NCBI GenBank assembly: GCA_021790935.1
Contig: JAJYFL010000001.1
Coordinates: forward strand, 62,001 to 126,000
DNA length: 64,000 nucleotides
Direction of reading: 5' to 3'
From: a bacterium
GTDB taxonomy: Bacteria; Vulcanimicrobiota; Vulcanimicrobiia; Vulcanimicrobiales; Vulcanimicrobiaceae
The notes beneath the pieces were generated by a model. The model was not told the origin of the DNA. It made no database searches and was given only the letters and a program-made list of their open reading frames with translations. The position numbers and the translations under genes are program-made. Below, piece after piece: positions 1-9,164 of this stretch (within the stretch, counting starts at the first letter, position 1; each line of letters starts with the position of its first letter).

Positions 1-2597
1 ACGCTTACCATTGCGGTGACGGGCTGCAGGATCGCGCCGTTGTCGGCCTCGCCCGCAAAGCGAACGTCATACAGCCCGCTCGCAAGATTCGCGGCGGCGG
101 CGAGATTCACGGCGCGCAGTTGCGCGGAGCCTCCGGCAGCCGCGAACGTTCCGCTCCGCGGCGACACGCTCAACCCGTGCGAAACGGCGGTGCCCCACGT
201 CACCGCCACGCCAATCGGGTCGTGCGCGTTATCGAGGCCGAAGCTCACCGAGGCGTCGGTGCCGGGTTTGAGAGCGACGGCGACCGGCGCTAGCGAGAAC
301 CCTGCAAGCGTGGAGGGCGGGAAGCGCACCGGCGCGAGCGCGTACGACGGAGGCGCATCGTTCGACGCGCTCGCCCAGCGCTCGTCCGGTGCAGCTCCGA
401 GTACGAAATCCAGATGCAACGCGCGGTGCGTATCGAGCGCGACCCACGATTTCGCCCACGGGCGCCCGTCCACTCGCAGCGATCGAACGTACGCATTCGC
501 ATCGGAAGCCTGCGGGGCGACGATCCGGATATGCGCGCCGCCCGGCACGCGAATCGAAACGCGCGTGAAGAGCGGCGCGCCGACGTCGAGCACCGGCACC
601 GCCGGGTTCTGCGGATAGAGACCGAGCGCGCACCACACGAACCACGCGCTCATCGTCCCGAGGTCGTCGTTACCGGGGATCCCATCGGGTGCGTCGGCAT
701 AGAGCCGGTCGAGCGCCGAACGCACCACGCGCTGCGCCTTCCATGGAGCGCCTGCCGAAAGGTACGCCCACGGGCTTCCGAGGCTCGGTTCGTTCCCAAG
801 CCATGCGTACGGCTGGTTCGGCCCCGCATTGAGATGCGTAAAGAAGGCATCGAGCGCTTCTATGGCGCGTGCATCGCCGCCCATGCCTTCGACGAGCGCG
901 CGGAGATTCTGCGGCACCATCCAGGTGTACTGCGCCGCGTTACCTTCCTGGAAGCCGCTCTGCCCGTTATCGGTGATCGGCGTCTCCATAAAAGCTCCAC
1001 TGCGGCCGCGCGGTTCGATGAGGCCGGTAGAGGTGTCGAAGAGCTCGCTCCAGTTCTGCGCGCGTGCCAGCATCTCGCGCGCGATCGGCCGATCGTGCAG
1101 CGAGCGCGCGAGCATCGCAATCGAGAAGTCGTCGAGTGCGTACTCGAGCGTCATCGACGCGCCGTTGGGAACCGGCGAGACGTTCGTCGTGTGCGTGTTT
1201 ACGACGTACCCGCGAGAGAGGTACTCGGCCAGGCCCGGACGCTCGACGTACCACCCTTGACCGGGCGCACCCGAGGTTCGCGTCGCGCCCTTTACCATCG
1301 CTGCGAGCGCGGCACGCGCATCGAAATCGCGCGCGCCGAAGGCATAGGCTCCCGCGAGGATCGGATCCGCGGAGTCGCCGCCCATGACGCCCGTGTACCC
1401 GTTGGCAAGCGCCCACTTCGGCAGCCAACCACCCTGCTCGGCCGCGTCGACGAGCGAGCGCATCATATCGCCGGTCCGCCGCGGCGCCAGCAGCGCGATC
1501 AGCGGAATCTGCGTACGATAGACGTCCCAGCCTGAAAAATTCGCGTATTCGCGGTGACCGCGCGCGGCTCGATGCACCCGGCCGTCGAATCCGCGATACC
1601 GGCCGCCGGCGTCGCTATAAATATTTGGATGGAGCATCGCGTGATAGAGCGCGGTGTAGAAGACCCGCCGCTCCGCCGGCGTGCCGCCGGCGATTCGCAC
1701 GCGCCCGAGCAGCCGCGACCATTGCGCGAAGCGAGCCTCGCGTACGCGCCGCAGGTTCCAGGTCGTCGCGTCGGCGCGTAGATTCGCTTCGGCTCCCGCA
1801 ACGCTTACCCACGAGACCGCGGTTTGCACTTCTACGGTCGGGTTCTGCCTCGTATCGAACGTCACCCAACCACCGGAACCGGCACCGCGAACGGCGCGCG
1901 CGTCCGGCGTGACGCGCGCGTTGCGCCACGTTCCATGCGCTACGAACGGCCGGTTGAAACGGGCTGCGAAGTAAACCGTGAAGACGTCGGGCATGCCGCA
2001 AAACGACCCGCTCGTCGCCGAGCCTACGATCTCGTCGTCGCCGACGATCCACACGCCGGCGTCCGTAACTCCGGCCTGATCCGACGACGCATTGAAGAGA
2101 AGATTCGCCTGCGGCGTCGCCGGAAAGGTAAACGCTCCAAGGCCGCTACGCTGCGTCACGGTCAGCTGCGTGCGAATGCCCGGGTTACCGACCGTTACGG
2201 CGTAGTAGCCCGGCTGCGCGACTTCGGTTGCGTGCGTGAAGGGCTGCTTGGCAGACGCCGGATTGGCAACCTCGCCGACCGTCGGCAAGATGCCGGCGTC
2301 ACCGAAGACGGAGCACCCGGGACCGCTCAAATGCGTGAGACTGAAACCGGTGATCGACGTATCCGCGTAAGCGTAGCCGCCTCCCGCGGGTTGCGACGGC
2401 GTATCGGGACTCCACTGAACCATGCCGAAGGGCGCGTCCGCGCCGGGGAACGTATCGATCGGTCCGCCGGTCTTCGTCCCCGAGGTGCCTACGAACGGAT
2501 CGACCAGCGATGCGGGATCGGTCGCCGCGCTCGCGCGCGCGACCGATGCCAGAGCGAAACAGAACGCCAGGGCCAAGCCCATGCGGCGGCTCGTCAC
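1..2597 (-). CDS. Secreted GH92 family alpha-mannosidase (3' end beyond window)
   Basis: Probable exo-acting alpha-mannosidase of glycoside hydrolase family 92, a calcium-dependent family that trims mannose from glycans. The frame stays open from a GTG at 2597 to the window edge, at least 865 codons. The N-terminus reads MTSRRMGLALAFCFAL and ends in an Ala-rich cleavage region, so export is likely. Family motifs follow in order: VDPFVGT, DTFPGADAPFGMVQ, GFSLTHLSGPGC, then NFSGWDVYRTQIPL near 1500-1560 and DGIPGNDDLGTMSAW near 630-690. The last part (about 1-600) looks like a beta-rich accessory domain, and the true stop lies outside. The GTG overlaps the aspS stop by 4 bases; an ATG at 2582 is an alternative start with the signal sequence intact. 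The family assignment is firm; the substrate is not known. Confidence 0.9.
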   Translation of the reverse strand, partial: MTSRRMGLALAFCFALASVARASAATDPASLVDPFVGTSGTKTGGPIDTFPGADAPFGMVQWSPDTPSQPAGGGYAYADTSITGFSLTHLSGPGCSVFGDAGILPTVGEVANPASAKQPFTHATEVAQPGYYAVTVGNPGIRTQLTVTQRSGLGAFTFPATPQANLLFNASSDQAGVTDAGVWIVGDDEIVGSATSGSFCGMPDVFTVYFAARFNRPFVAHGTWRNARVTPDARAVRGAGSGGWVTFDTRQNPTVEVQTAVSWVSVAGAEANLRADATTWNLRRVREARFAQWSRLLGRVRIAGGTPAERRVFYTALYHAMLHPNIYSDAGGRYRGFDGRVHRAARGHREYANFSGWDVYRTQIPLIALLAPRRTGDMMRSLVDAAEQGGWLPKWALANGYTGVMGGDSADPILAGAYAFGARDFDARAALAAMVKGATRTSGAPGQGWYVERPGLAEYLSRGYVVNTHTTNVSPVPNGASMTLEYALDDFSIAMLARSLHDRPIAREMLARAQNWSELFDTSTGLIEPRGRSGAFMETPITDNGQSGFQEGNAAQYTWMVPQNLRALVEGMGGDARAIEALDAFFTHLNAGPNQPYAWLGNEPSLGSPWAYLSAGAPWKAQRVVRSALDRLYADAPDGIPGNDDLGTMSAWFVWCALGLYPQNPAVPVLDVGAPLFTRVSIRVPGGAHIRIVAPQASDANAYVRSLRVDGRPWAKSWVALDTHRALHLDFVLGAAPDERWASASNDAPPSYALAPVRFPPSTLAGFSLAPVAVALKPGTDASVSFGLDNAHDPIGVAVTWGTAVSHGLSVSPRSGTFAAAGGSAQLRAVNLAAAANLASGLYDVRFAGEADNGAILQPVTAMVS

Positions 2598-4384
2598 TGC
2601 GCTCCGCCCTGCGGTTGCGGTGCCGGCGCAACGCTGCGCAGCGCGAGATCGCGCAGCAAGCTTTCGGGAACGGACGTCGGCGCATCCATCATGACGTCCC
2701 GCGCCATCTGGTTCTTCGGAAAAGCGATGACGTCGCGGATGCTCGTCTCGCCCACGGCGAGCATGACGATGCGGTCGATGCCGAGCGCCATCCCTCCGTG
2801 CGGCGGTGCGCCGTAGTCGAGCGCTTTGATGAAGAACCCGAAGCGCTGCTCGATCTGTTCTTCGGTGAGTCCCAGCATCTTGAATATCCTGCGCTGAAAA
2901 TGCGGCTTGTGGATACGAATGGAGCCGCTCCCCAACTCGAAGCCGTTCAGCACCATATCGTAATGCTGGGCGCGCATCGCCATCGGATCGGTGTCGATAA
3001 GATCCCACTGGCCCTCCCCGGGAGCCGTAAACGGATGGTGCGCCGGCGCGGGCAGGCCGCTCTCTTCGTCGCGCTCGAAGAGCGGGAAATCCGTTACCCA
3101 CGCGAACGCGAAGTCGCCGGGGCGGCGCAGACCGCAGCGCTCGCCGATTTCGGCGCGCATCTTTCCGGCGACGCTCGCCGCCGCGCCGCGCGCGTCGGCG
3201 AAGAGCAGAATTGCGTCGCCGTTCTCTGCCGCCACCGCTTCGCGCAACAGCTCCGCCGTCGCCGCGTCGATAAACTTCGCCGCAGAACTCTTGAGGCCGC
3301 CGGCATCCAACGATACCCAAACCATGCCCTTCGCGCCGTGCCCCTTGGCGATTTCGGCAAGCGCGTCGAAGTCGCGGCGCGAGAGCGCCGCCCCGCCCGG
3401 ATACCGCAACGCGAGGACCGCCCCTGAGGCTCGTACGACCGACGCGAATACGACGAACTCCGTTTGCGCGAATATCTGCGTAACGTCGGTCAGCTCGAGC
3501 CCGAAGCGCAGATCGGGTTTGTCGGTTCCGTACCGTTCGAGCGCTTGGGCGTGGGAGAGGCGTGGAAATGGCGGCAGGCGCACGCCGAGCACTTCGTGCC
3601 AAACGTGGCGCATGCACGTCTCCATGATTTCGAGCACGTCGTCTTGCGTGCAGAACGACATCTCCACGTCGACCTGGGTAAACTCCGGCTGCCGGTCTGC
3701 GCGCAGGTCTTCATCGCGCATGCACCTCGCGATCTGCATGTAGCGGCCGAAACCGGCGATCATCAGAATCTGCTTGAGCAACTGTGGCGATTGGGGAAGC
3801 GCGTAGAACGATCCCGGGTGGATGCGGCTGGGAACCAGGTAATCGCGCGCGCCTTCCGGCGTCGACTTTATGAGCATCGGCGTCTCGATCTCGAGAAACT
3901 CGCGGGAGTCGAAATAGTCGCGCATCGCTTTGACGATCCGGTGGCGCATCGTGAGATTGCGTTGCAGCCGCGGGCGGCGTAAGTCGAGATAGCGGTACTC
4001 GAGCCGCAGATTCTCGTCGACGTCGTCGTCGGTGTTGACGGCGAAGGGCGGCACCAGCGAACGGTTCAGCACGTCGAAACGGTCGACGCCGATCTCGATA
4101 TCGCCAGTCGGCAGCTTCGCGTTCTGCGTCCCGAACGGGCGCTTGCGCACCGTGCCGCTAACGCGCAGCACGTCCTCGTGGCGCAGGCGCTCCGCCTCGG
4201 CAAACGCCGGCTGCTTGGGATCGAAGACGATCTGCGTGATGCCGTCGCGGTCGCGCAGATCGACGAAGATCAGTCCGCCGTGATCGCGGCGGCGGTTGAT
4301 CCACCCGTTGATCTCGACGACGGCTCCTTCGTCGCTCGCGCGCAACGCGCCGCACGACCGCCTGCTTCCGAAATCACTCACCAT
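2594..4384 (-). CDS. aspS: Aspartyl-tRNA synthetase
   Basis: Class II synthetase that charges tRNA-Asp in the cytoplasm, 596 aa, the usual length of the bacterial form with its GAD insertion. The N-terminal OB-fold (GWINRRRDHGGLIFVDLRD) binds the anticodon. Motif 2 reads MRDEDLRADRQPEFTQVD and motif 3 reads GGMALGIDRIVM near the C-terminus. An ATG at 4384 is preferred over an upstream start at 4426 because GAGGAG lies just upstream and the family begins close to the OB fold; it overlaps the preceding glycosyltransferase by 11 bases. Whether the enzyme also charges tRNA-Asn (the non-discriminating form) cannot be told from the window. Confidence 0.95.
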   Translation of the reverse strand: MVSDFGSRRSCGALRASDEGAVVEINGWINRRRDHGGLIFVDLRDRDGITQIVFDPKQPAFAEAERLRHEDVLRVSGTVRKRPFGTQNAKLPTGDIEIGVDRFDVLNRSLVPPFAVNTDDDVDENLRLEYRYLDLRRPRLQRNLTMRHRIVKAMRDYFDSREFLEIETPMLIKSTPEGARDYLVPSRIHPGSFYALPQSPQLLKQILMIAGFGRYMQIARCMRDEDLRADRQPEFTQVDVEMSFCTQDDVLEIMETCMRHVWHEVLGVRLPPFPRLSHAQALERYGTDKPDLRFGLELTDVTQIFAQTEFVVFASVVRASGAVLALRYPGGAALSRRDFDALAEIAKGHGAKGMVWVSLDAGGLKSSAAKFIDAATAELLREAVAAENGDAILLFADARGAAASVAGKMRAEIGERCGLRRPGDFAFAWVTDFPLFERDEESGLPAPAHHPFTAPGEGQWDLIDTDPMAMRAQHYDMVLNGFELGSGSIRIHKPHFQRRIFKMLGLTEEQIEQRFGFFIKALDYGAPPHGGMALGIDRIVMLAVGETSIRDVIAFPKNQMARDVMMDAPTSVPESLLRDLALRSVAPAPQPQGGAQ

Positions 4385-5300
4385 CACTCTCCTCGTTCCC
4401 GGTACCCCGAGATTCTCGCAGGGCATCTTTGATGCCGCTTACGTAATAGTACTGCTGCACGAGATCCCGCGCGAACTTCGAATCGCCGGCGCGCGCCTCG
4501 AAGTAGCCGAGCAGGCCCGGCAGCCGGGTCAACAGCCCGTGCAGACCCAGGGAAACCGGGGTCATCCCGAGGTTTATTCGAACGGCGACGTCTGGATGCT
4601 TGCGGTAGAAGCGCACGGTCGAGCGGCCGGCGAGTTGCATCTTCGCTTTCTGGTCGTCGTGCGGCACGTCTTGGCAGTGGTAGCTCACGGCACGGGGCTC
4701 GTAGAGAATCGTCAGGCCCGCCTTGCGCAAGCGATAGCCGAGCTCTAAGTCTTCGTGGCCGTAGCCGGTGAAACTCTCGTCGAATTTGCCGACGCGAAGA
4801 AGATCCGCCCGGCGAACGGATGCGTTTCCGGTAAGAAAGTACAGCCAGCCGAGCGTCTTGCGCGTGGGTGGGTGCAGGTGCCCGCGCAGTTCGGGATGGT
4901 CGCGCTTCTCCTCGTAGTCCGCTATCGACCGGACTTGCACTTCCCAGCCGACGACCGCCACGCCGGACCGGTCGCGATGGCGCCGCAGATGCCGCGATAG
5001 CAGGTCCGGCGATGCGATGATATCGGCGTCGTTGAACAGTACGATCTCTCCTCGCGCGGCATCGATGCCGGCATTTCGGGCCATCGCTCGCCCGGTGTAT
5101 GGAGCCGGCAGGTGGCGCACGTTGGGGTGCTCCGCACCTACCCGCGCGAGATACTCCGCGGTTCCATCGGTGGAGAGCGAGTCGCAGACCAGCACCTCGT
5201 ACTCCCCGGCGGCCGAATCCTGTGCGAGCAACGATGGGACGACGTGCCGCAGCGTATCGAGCCGGTTATACGTCGGTATGACGACGGAGATATCGGGCAT
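4374..5300 (-). CDS. GT2 family glycosyltransferase (first of three)
   Basis: A 308 aa GT-A fold, inverting family 2 glycosyltransferase acting on a nucleotide sugar in the cytoplasm. The N-terminus ISVVIPTYNRLDTLRHVV is the nucleotide-binding start of the fold. FNDADI around residue 91 supplies the metal-binding DxD, and GYGHEDLELGYRL is the ED motif of the C-terminal acceptor side. There is no signal peptide or membrane segment. The ATG abuts the stop of the upstream GT9 gene, so the two are translationally linked. Its place among heptosyltransferases suggests work on LPS core or another surface glycan; the donor sugar cannot be predicted. Confidence 0.88.
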   Translation of the reverse strand: MPDISVVIPTYNRLDTLRHVVPSLLAQDSAAGEYEVLVCDSLSTDGTAEYLARVGAEHPNVRHLPAPYTGRAMARNAGIDAARGEIVLFNDADIIASPDLLSRHLRRHRDRSGVAVVGWEVQVRSIADYEEKRDHPELRGHLHPPTRKTLGWLYFLTGNASVRRADLLRVGKFDESFTGYGHEDLELGYRLRKAGLTILYEPRAVSYHCQDVPHDDQKAKMQLAGRSTVRFYRKHPDVAVRINLGMTPVSLGLHGLLTRLPGLLGYFEARAGDSKFARDLVQQYYYVSGIKDALRESRGTGNEESDGE

Positions 5301-6287
5301 TCAAGCGTTCAACAATCGTGCAACGGCGTCGACGATCTCTCGGCGGAAGACCGCGAGCGAGGCGTCGGATTCATCGGCCGGCTTGCGTACGAGCAGGTTC
5401 GGCACGCCGTACGGTGCCCATTCCTGCGAATTCAGCCGGAAATACCGATGTTCGAAGGCAACCACGGTGGGCCTGCGCACGGCGCTCGCGACGTGCGTCG
5501 CGCCCGTATCGACCGTGACCACGGTGCGAGCGCGCTCGAAGACCGCGGCCCAGCGATGGAACGAGAGGCCGCCGAGCATGACGTCGGCGACCCGCGCCTG
5601 TGCGATCGCTCCTACGTACTCCCCGCTCTCCGGCGCGTAGGTAAGTACCACGGGCAAGCCGAGCCGGCCGAGGTCGCCGATGAGCCGGATGGTCGAGGCT
5701 AGCGTGCTACCGTGTTTGAACCAGCGCTGCCCGAGGTGCATGACGATCGGATCGGCAGGGAGGTACGAGATCGCGGCCCGATCTTCGTCGTTTACGTCCA
5801 CGCGTATGCTCGCAACGCGTTGCGTCGCTCCCACCATCGCCACCAAGTCCAGCAGTTGGTCGACCTCGTGTCGGATGGGAATCTCGGGATGGCGTTCGCA
5901 AAGGGCCGGGTCGGCTTCCGAGAGCATGAGCCGGTTCAGGTACAGCGGCGCGGTCAAGCGCGCGAAGTAGCGGCGCAGGTAGGTGTAGCCGGCACGCACG
6001 GGAGCGCGCGTGCCGCCGACGATCTGAAGGTCTGTCGAACGGGGCGCGAGGGCGATCGCGATGTCGACCGCGCCGCGAAACGCCGCACCGAAAGCTCCGG
6101 GCTTAGCCGAGAGCGGGTACTCGACGATCTCGTCGACGTCGCTGCTGCGCTCCACGACCACGCGGTTGTACGGGCTGCAGACGATCGTTACGCGCGCCCG
6201 TGGAAACGAAGCGCGGATGGTGGCGATGGCCGGTGTCGAGAGGACGAGATCCCCGATGCGGTCCGTGCGCGCGAGAAGAACGTGCAC
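5301..6287 (-). CDS. GT9 (heptosyltransferase-type) glycosyltransferase
   Basis: A 328 aa GT-B fold enzyme of family 9, related to WaaC/WaaF, which add heptose from ADP-heptose to LPS core. It opens with VLLARTDRIGDLVLSTPAI, the typical acceptor-domain start, and carries VDTGATHVASAVRRPTVVAF in the C-terminal nucleotide-sugar domain. I start it at GTG 6287, which shares one base with the upstream TAG stop; longer versions would begin inside the previous gene. The ADP-heptose enzymes encoded upstream in the same operon support a heptose donor. Other GT9 proteins use different sugars, so exact specificity is open. Confidence 0.88.
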   Translation of the reverse strand: MHVLLARTDRIGDLVLSTPAIATIRASFPRARVTIVCSPYNRVVVERSSDVDEIVEYPLSAKPGAFGAAFRGAVDIAIALAPRSTDLQIVGGTRAPVRAGYTYLRRYFARLTAPLYLNRLMLSEADPALCERHPEIPIRHEVDQLLDLVAMVGATQRVASIRVDVNDEDRAAISYLPADPIVMHLGQRWFKHGSTLASTIRLIGDLGRLGLPVVLTYAPESGEYVGAIAQARVADVMLGGLSFHRWAAVFERARTVVTVDTGATHVASAVRRPTVVAFEHRYFRLNSQEWAPYGVPNLLVRKPADESDASLAVFRREIVDAVARLLNA

Positions 6288-7189
6288 TACGGGTTGGCTC
6301 GGTGCGCGCGTTCGAGCTCGCCGAAGTACGCGTCGGCGGCGAGCTGCCGCGACGCCCAAAGTTCCTTGTTCGAGAGCGGCCGGTCCACCGAGAGGTCGCC
6401 GAGCATCGCGCGGTAGCGCCGGGCCATGCCGACGCCGCGCGACCAGCGGTGCACGGCTCGCGTAACGGGGTTGTCCCCGGTGGCGAGGTAGGTGCGCCAA
6501 TGCGGGTGGATCCCCGCGAGCCGGACCGCCGTGCGGGCCTGCGCCCGCGACTGGCTCAGCATCCGTTCTACGTTACCGGAACGCAGACGCGGTTTGTAAT
6601 GGTAGACGAGCGCATCCTTGTTGAACACGGCCTTGACGCCGCCGAAACGCAAGCGCAGCCCGACGTCGATGTCCTCCCATCCGTACTCCGCAAACGACTC
6701 GTTGAACCCGCCGATCGCACGAATGGTGCCGAGCGGAACCGAGACGTTGGTCGTCCAAAAGAAATTTCCGCTGTACTGTTTCGGCGACCAAACGGGCGGC
6801 GGCAAGTCGTCGAAACTCTCCGTATTGACGGCGGCGCCGCGTACGATCGCGAGCGGGCTACGCTCGTGCGACCGTAGATGCTCTTCGACGAAAGTCGGCA
6901 GCGGGAGCACGTCGTCGTCGATGAACGCGATGCGCTCTCCGATCGCCAGAGCGATGCCGGCGTTGCGGCTCTTCGCCAGACCCGCATTCGCTTGGTTAAC
7001 CACCGTAAACGGGCAGGTAGCCCGCGTCTGCGCCCGTGCGACGACCTCGAGCGTCGCATCGGTCGAGCCGTCGTTGACGAGCACGACTTCGTAAGCGCCG
7101 GCCGGCACCGTCTGTTCGAAACACGCATCGAGCACGCGCTCGAGGAGCGCGGCCCGGTTGTACGTGCAGAGTTGAATCGTCGCTCTCAT
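6287..7189 (-). CDS. GT2 family glycosyltransferase (second of three)
   Basis: A 300 aa family 2 glycosyltransferase. The start at ATG 7189 gives MRATIQLCTYNRAALLERVL, the normal beginning of the fold. FIDDDVLPLP holds the DxD metal site and YGWEDIDVGLRLRFGG is the C-terminal ED motif. It is soluble, with no membrane helix. It lies 50 bases downstream of one GT9 gene and shares a base with the next, so the locus alternates GT2 and GT9 enzymes as in surface polysaccharide assembly. Longer open frames upstream read through the neighbouring GT9 gene and have no family similarity. Confidence 0.88.
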   Translation of the reverse strand: MRATIQLCTYNRAALLERVLDACFEQTVPAGAYEVVLVNDGSTDATLEVVARAQTRATCPFTVVNQANAGLAKSRNAGIALAIGERIAFIDDDVLPLPTFVEEHLRSHERSPLAIVRGAAVNTESFDDLPPPVWSPKQYSGNFFWTTNVSVPLGTIRAIGGFNESFAEYGWEDIDVGLRLRFGGVKAVFNKDALVYHYKPRLRSGNVERMLSQSRAQARTAVRLAGIHPHWRTYLATGDNPVTRAVHRWSRGVGMARRYRAMLGDLSVDRPLSNKELWASRQLAADAYFGELERAHRANP

Positions 7190-7239
7190 CGAGCCGGTGT
7201 CGTTCGACCGTGCGGCTTCGACCGCCTCGGGCGGCGGCG

Positions 7240-8292
7240 TCAGCCCGCCGCCAGCGCGTCGATCGCGGCCAGAATGCGCGGAACGTTCAGGTGTTCGATG
7301 CAGGCGTAGTCGCGGCAGTTCTCTTTGGTATCTCCCGGGTGGCAGGGATAGGTGGCCCGCACGACCGCCGCCCGCCGCGCGTGCGGAGCCCAGCGTTCGG
7401 GAAAATCGCTTTGGAACGGAAAGATGCCGACGGTCGGGCAGCCGACGGCCGCCGCCACATGCATCGAACCGGTCGTGATGCCCGCAAAGAAGCGCGCGCG
7501 TTCCGCGAGAGCGGCGAAGCCGCCGATCGTGGTGCGGCCCGCAATCGGTATGCCTCCACCCTCGCGCACGATCGCCCCCGCGATCTCGGCGTCCGCTCGC
7601 GAACCGCTGACGAGCACGGGAATGCCAAAACGCTCGCGAACCGCCCGCACCAGCGCCGCCCACCCACGCGATGGCCAGATGCCGCGTACGGGTGCGACGG
7701 CGTTGGTGGGGTGCACGATCGCGAACGCCGCGGACGGTCCCGAACCCAACTCCGCATGCTCGGAGGCAAGCGCGGCCAGCAGCTCCTCGGCTTCGCGGCG
7801 ATCCTCGCCGGTGGAAGCCAAGCGCGGGTACCCCTCGTCGCGCACGTCGCAGCCGAGCGCACGGGCGTAATCGAGCAGGATCTCCGACCAGGGTGAGGTC
7901 ACGTCGCCGAGTTCGCTGCGCACGACGACCCGATGGGTGAACCGGAACGAATAGAGGCGGCGAGCCTGACCGACGCGCACCGGTATGCCCGCCCGCTGCG
8001 CAAGCCGCGCGGTCCGCGGCGTCGCCCAGGTTACGACTGCGGCGGCATAGCGCTGCTCGCGCAGGCGTTCCGCCAGCGCAATCTCGCTTTGCCCGTCGTC
8101 GCTCCACACGCGATCGAGATCGGGGACGCGCACCAGCGTCTCGCGATGGCTCGGGAGTGCGAGGGCATCGACTCGCGCGTAGCGGTCGCGCAGCGCCCGC
8201 GCAACCACCGTTGCGAGCAGCGAGTCGCCGATGCCGCCGCCGGCGCAGATCAGCAGCGCGGCTTCGGTGCGCGCATCGCCTGCCGGCGTCAC
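7240..8292 (-). CDS. GT9 (heptosyltransferase-type) glycosyltransferase
   Basis: A 350 aa GT-B enzyme of family 9. The N-terminal motif LLICAGGGIGDSLLATVVAR matches the family start, and the C-terminal region includes GITTGSMHVAAAVGCPTVGI, the donor-site loop. A Cys-containing tail (YPCHPGDTKENCRDYACIEH) resembles the Cys-rich stretch found near the C-terminus of several ADP-heptose:LPS heptosyltransferases. The ATG overlaps the upstream GT2 stop by 4 bases. With the sister GT9 gene at 5301-6287 it gives the two heptosyltransferase-like enzymes expected for a two-heptose inner core; that pairing is inference. Confidence 0.87.
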   Translation of the reverse strand: MTPAGDARTEAALLICAGGGIGDSLLATVVARALRDRYARVDALALPSHRETLVRVPDLDRVWSDDGQSEIALAERLREQRYAAAVVTWATPRTARLAQRAGIPVRVGQARRLYSFRFTHRVVVRSELGDVTSPWSEILLDYARALGCDVRDEGYPRLASTGEDRREAEELLAALASEHAELGSGPSAAFAIVHPTNAVAPVRGIWPSRGWAALVRAVRERFGIPVLVSGSRADAEIAGAIVREGGGIPIAGRTTIGGFAALAERARFFAGITTGSMHVAAAVGCPTVGIFPFQSDFPERWAPHARRAAVVRATYPCHPGDTKENCRDYACIEHLNVPRILAAIDALAAG

Positions 8293-9164
8293 TTTGGGCT
8301 GCGATGGAGCGCTTGCGCCAATTCTTGCGTGTAGACTCCGTCGAGCAGCTGCGCCCGTGCAAGCGCTCGCAGTGCCGCCGGAAAACGATCGTCGGCGGCG
8401 ATCCCCGCATAGAACGGCAGCAACGGCTCGATCGCGCGGCCGCGCAGCAAGTTCGCGGCGTGCGCGCCGGTGGCCGAGCGCACGCGCGGCGAGGGATTCT
8501 TACGAACGAAACGCGCCGCCATCCGCGCCTTCTCGATGGTTTTCTGAATCTCGCCTTCAAGGGTCGTCGATGCCGGCGGCTTGACGTGCCACAGGTATGC
8601 ATCCCACGCGAAATGCCCGCGCATACCGTTCTCGCGCAAACGCACGCCGAGTTCGGTATCCTCCCACCCGTAGAGGTCGAAGCGCTCGTCGAAGCCGCCT
8701 ACCGCGTCGACCGCCGCGTGCGGCACGGAGACGTTGCACGTGCAGAAAAAGGCGCGCGAGTAGTTGGCGAGCGTCGGCCTGCGACGCTCCTCGTACGACG
8801 ATACGTTGAGGATCGGACCGACGACGACGAGATCGTTCCTACGATGCGCCGCCTCGTGCGCCGCCAACAGACCCGGAGGCGCATACACGTCGTCGTCTAC
8901 GAAGAGCAGCAAGTAGCCGCTCGCGCGCGCGATGCCGCGGTTGCGCGCAGCGCCGCGATTGGGTTCCTTCTCGAAGAGATACGTGATATCGAAGGGCAGC
9001 ACGCTTCGCGCGCGCTCGACGACCTGCGCGGTCGCGTCGCTCGAACCGTTGTCTACGACGACGACCTCGAACGACGGCGCGCCGATCTGCTTGCCGAGCG
9101 ATTCGAGCGCGCGTCCGAGATATTCGGCGCGATCTTTCGTTGCGATGACGACCGAGATCCGCAT
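8289..9164 (-). CDS. GT2 family glycosyltransferase (third of three)
   Basis: A 291 aa family 2 glycosyltransferase. MRISVVIATKDRAEYLGRAL begins the fold, FVDDDVYAPP carries the DxD motif, and YGWEDTELGVRLRENG is the ED motif. The ATG at 9164 shares one base with the stop of the LpxB-like gene, and its stop overlaps the next GT9 start by 4 bases. Sequence layout is closest to the GT2 at 6287-7189, suggesting a shared origin. Donor and acceptor are unknown. Confidence 0.88.
   Translation of the reverse strand: MRISVVIATKDRAEYLGRALESLGKQIGAPSFEVVVVDNGSSDATAQVVERARSVLPFDITYLFEKEPNRGAARNRGIARASGYLLLFVDDDVYAPPGLLAAHEAAHRRNDLVVVGPILNVSSYEERRRPTLANYSRAFFCTCNVSVPHAAVDAVGGFDERFDLYGWEDTELGVRLRENGMRGHFAWDAYLWHVKPPASTTLEGEIQKTIEKARMAARFVRKNPSPRVRSATGAHAANLLRGRAIEPLLPFYAGIAADDRFPAALRALARAQLLDGVYTQELAQALHRSPK

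Noticed and set aside
414-1535. Long plus-strand open frame (373 codons) and similar ones opposite the GH92 gene
   Set aside because: Arg-rich composition typical of an antisense frame in GC-rich DNA; the minus-strand GH92 motifs are in one continuous frame across the same region.
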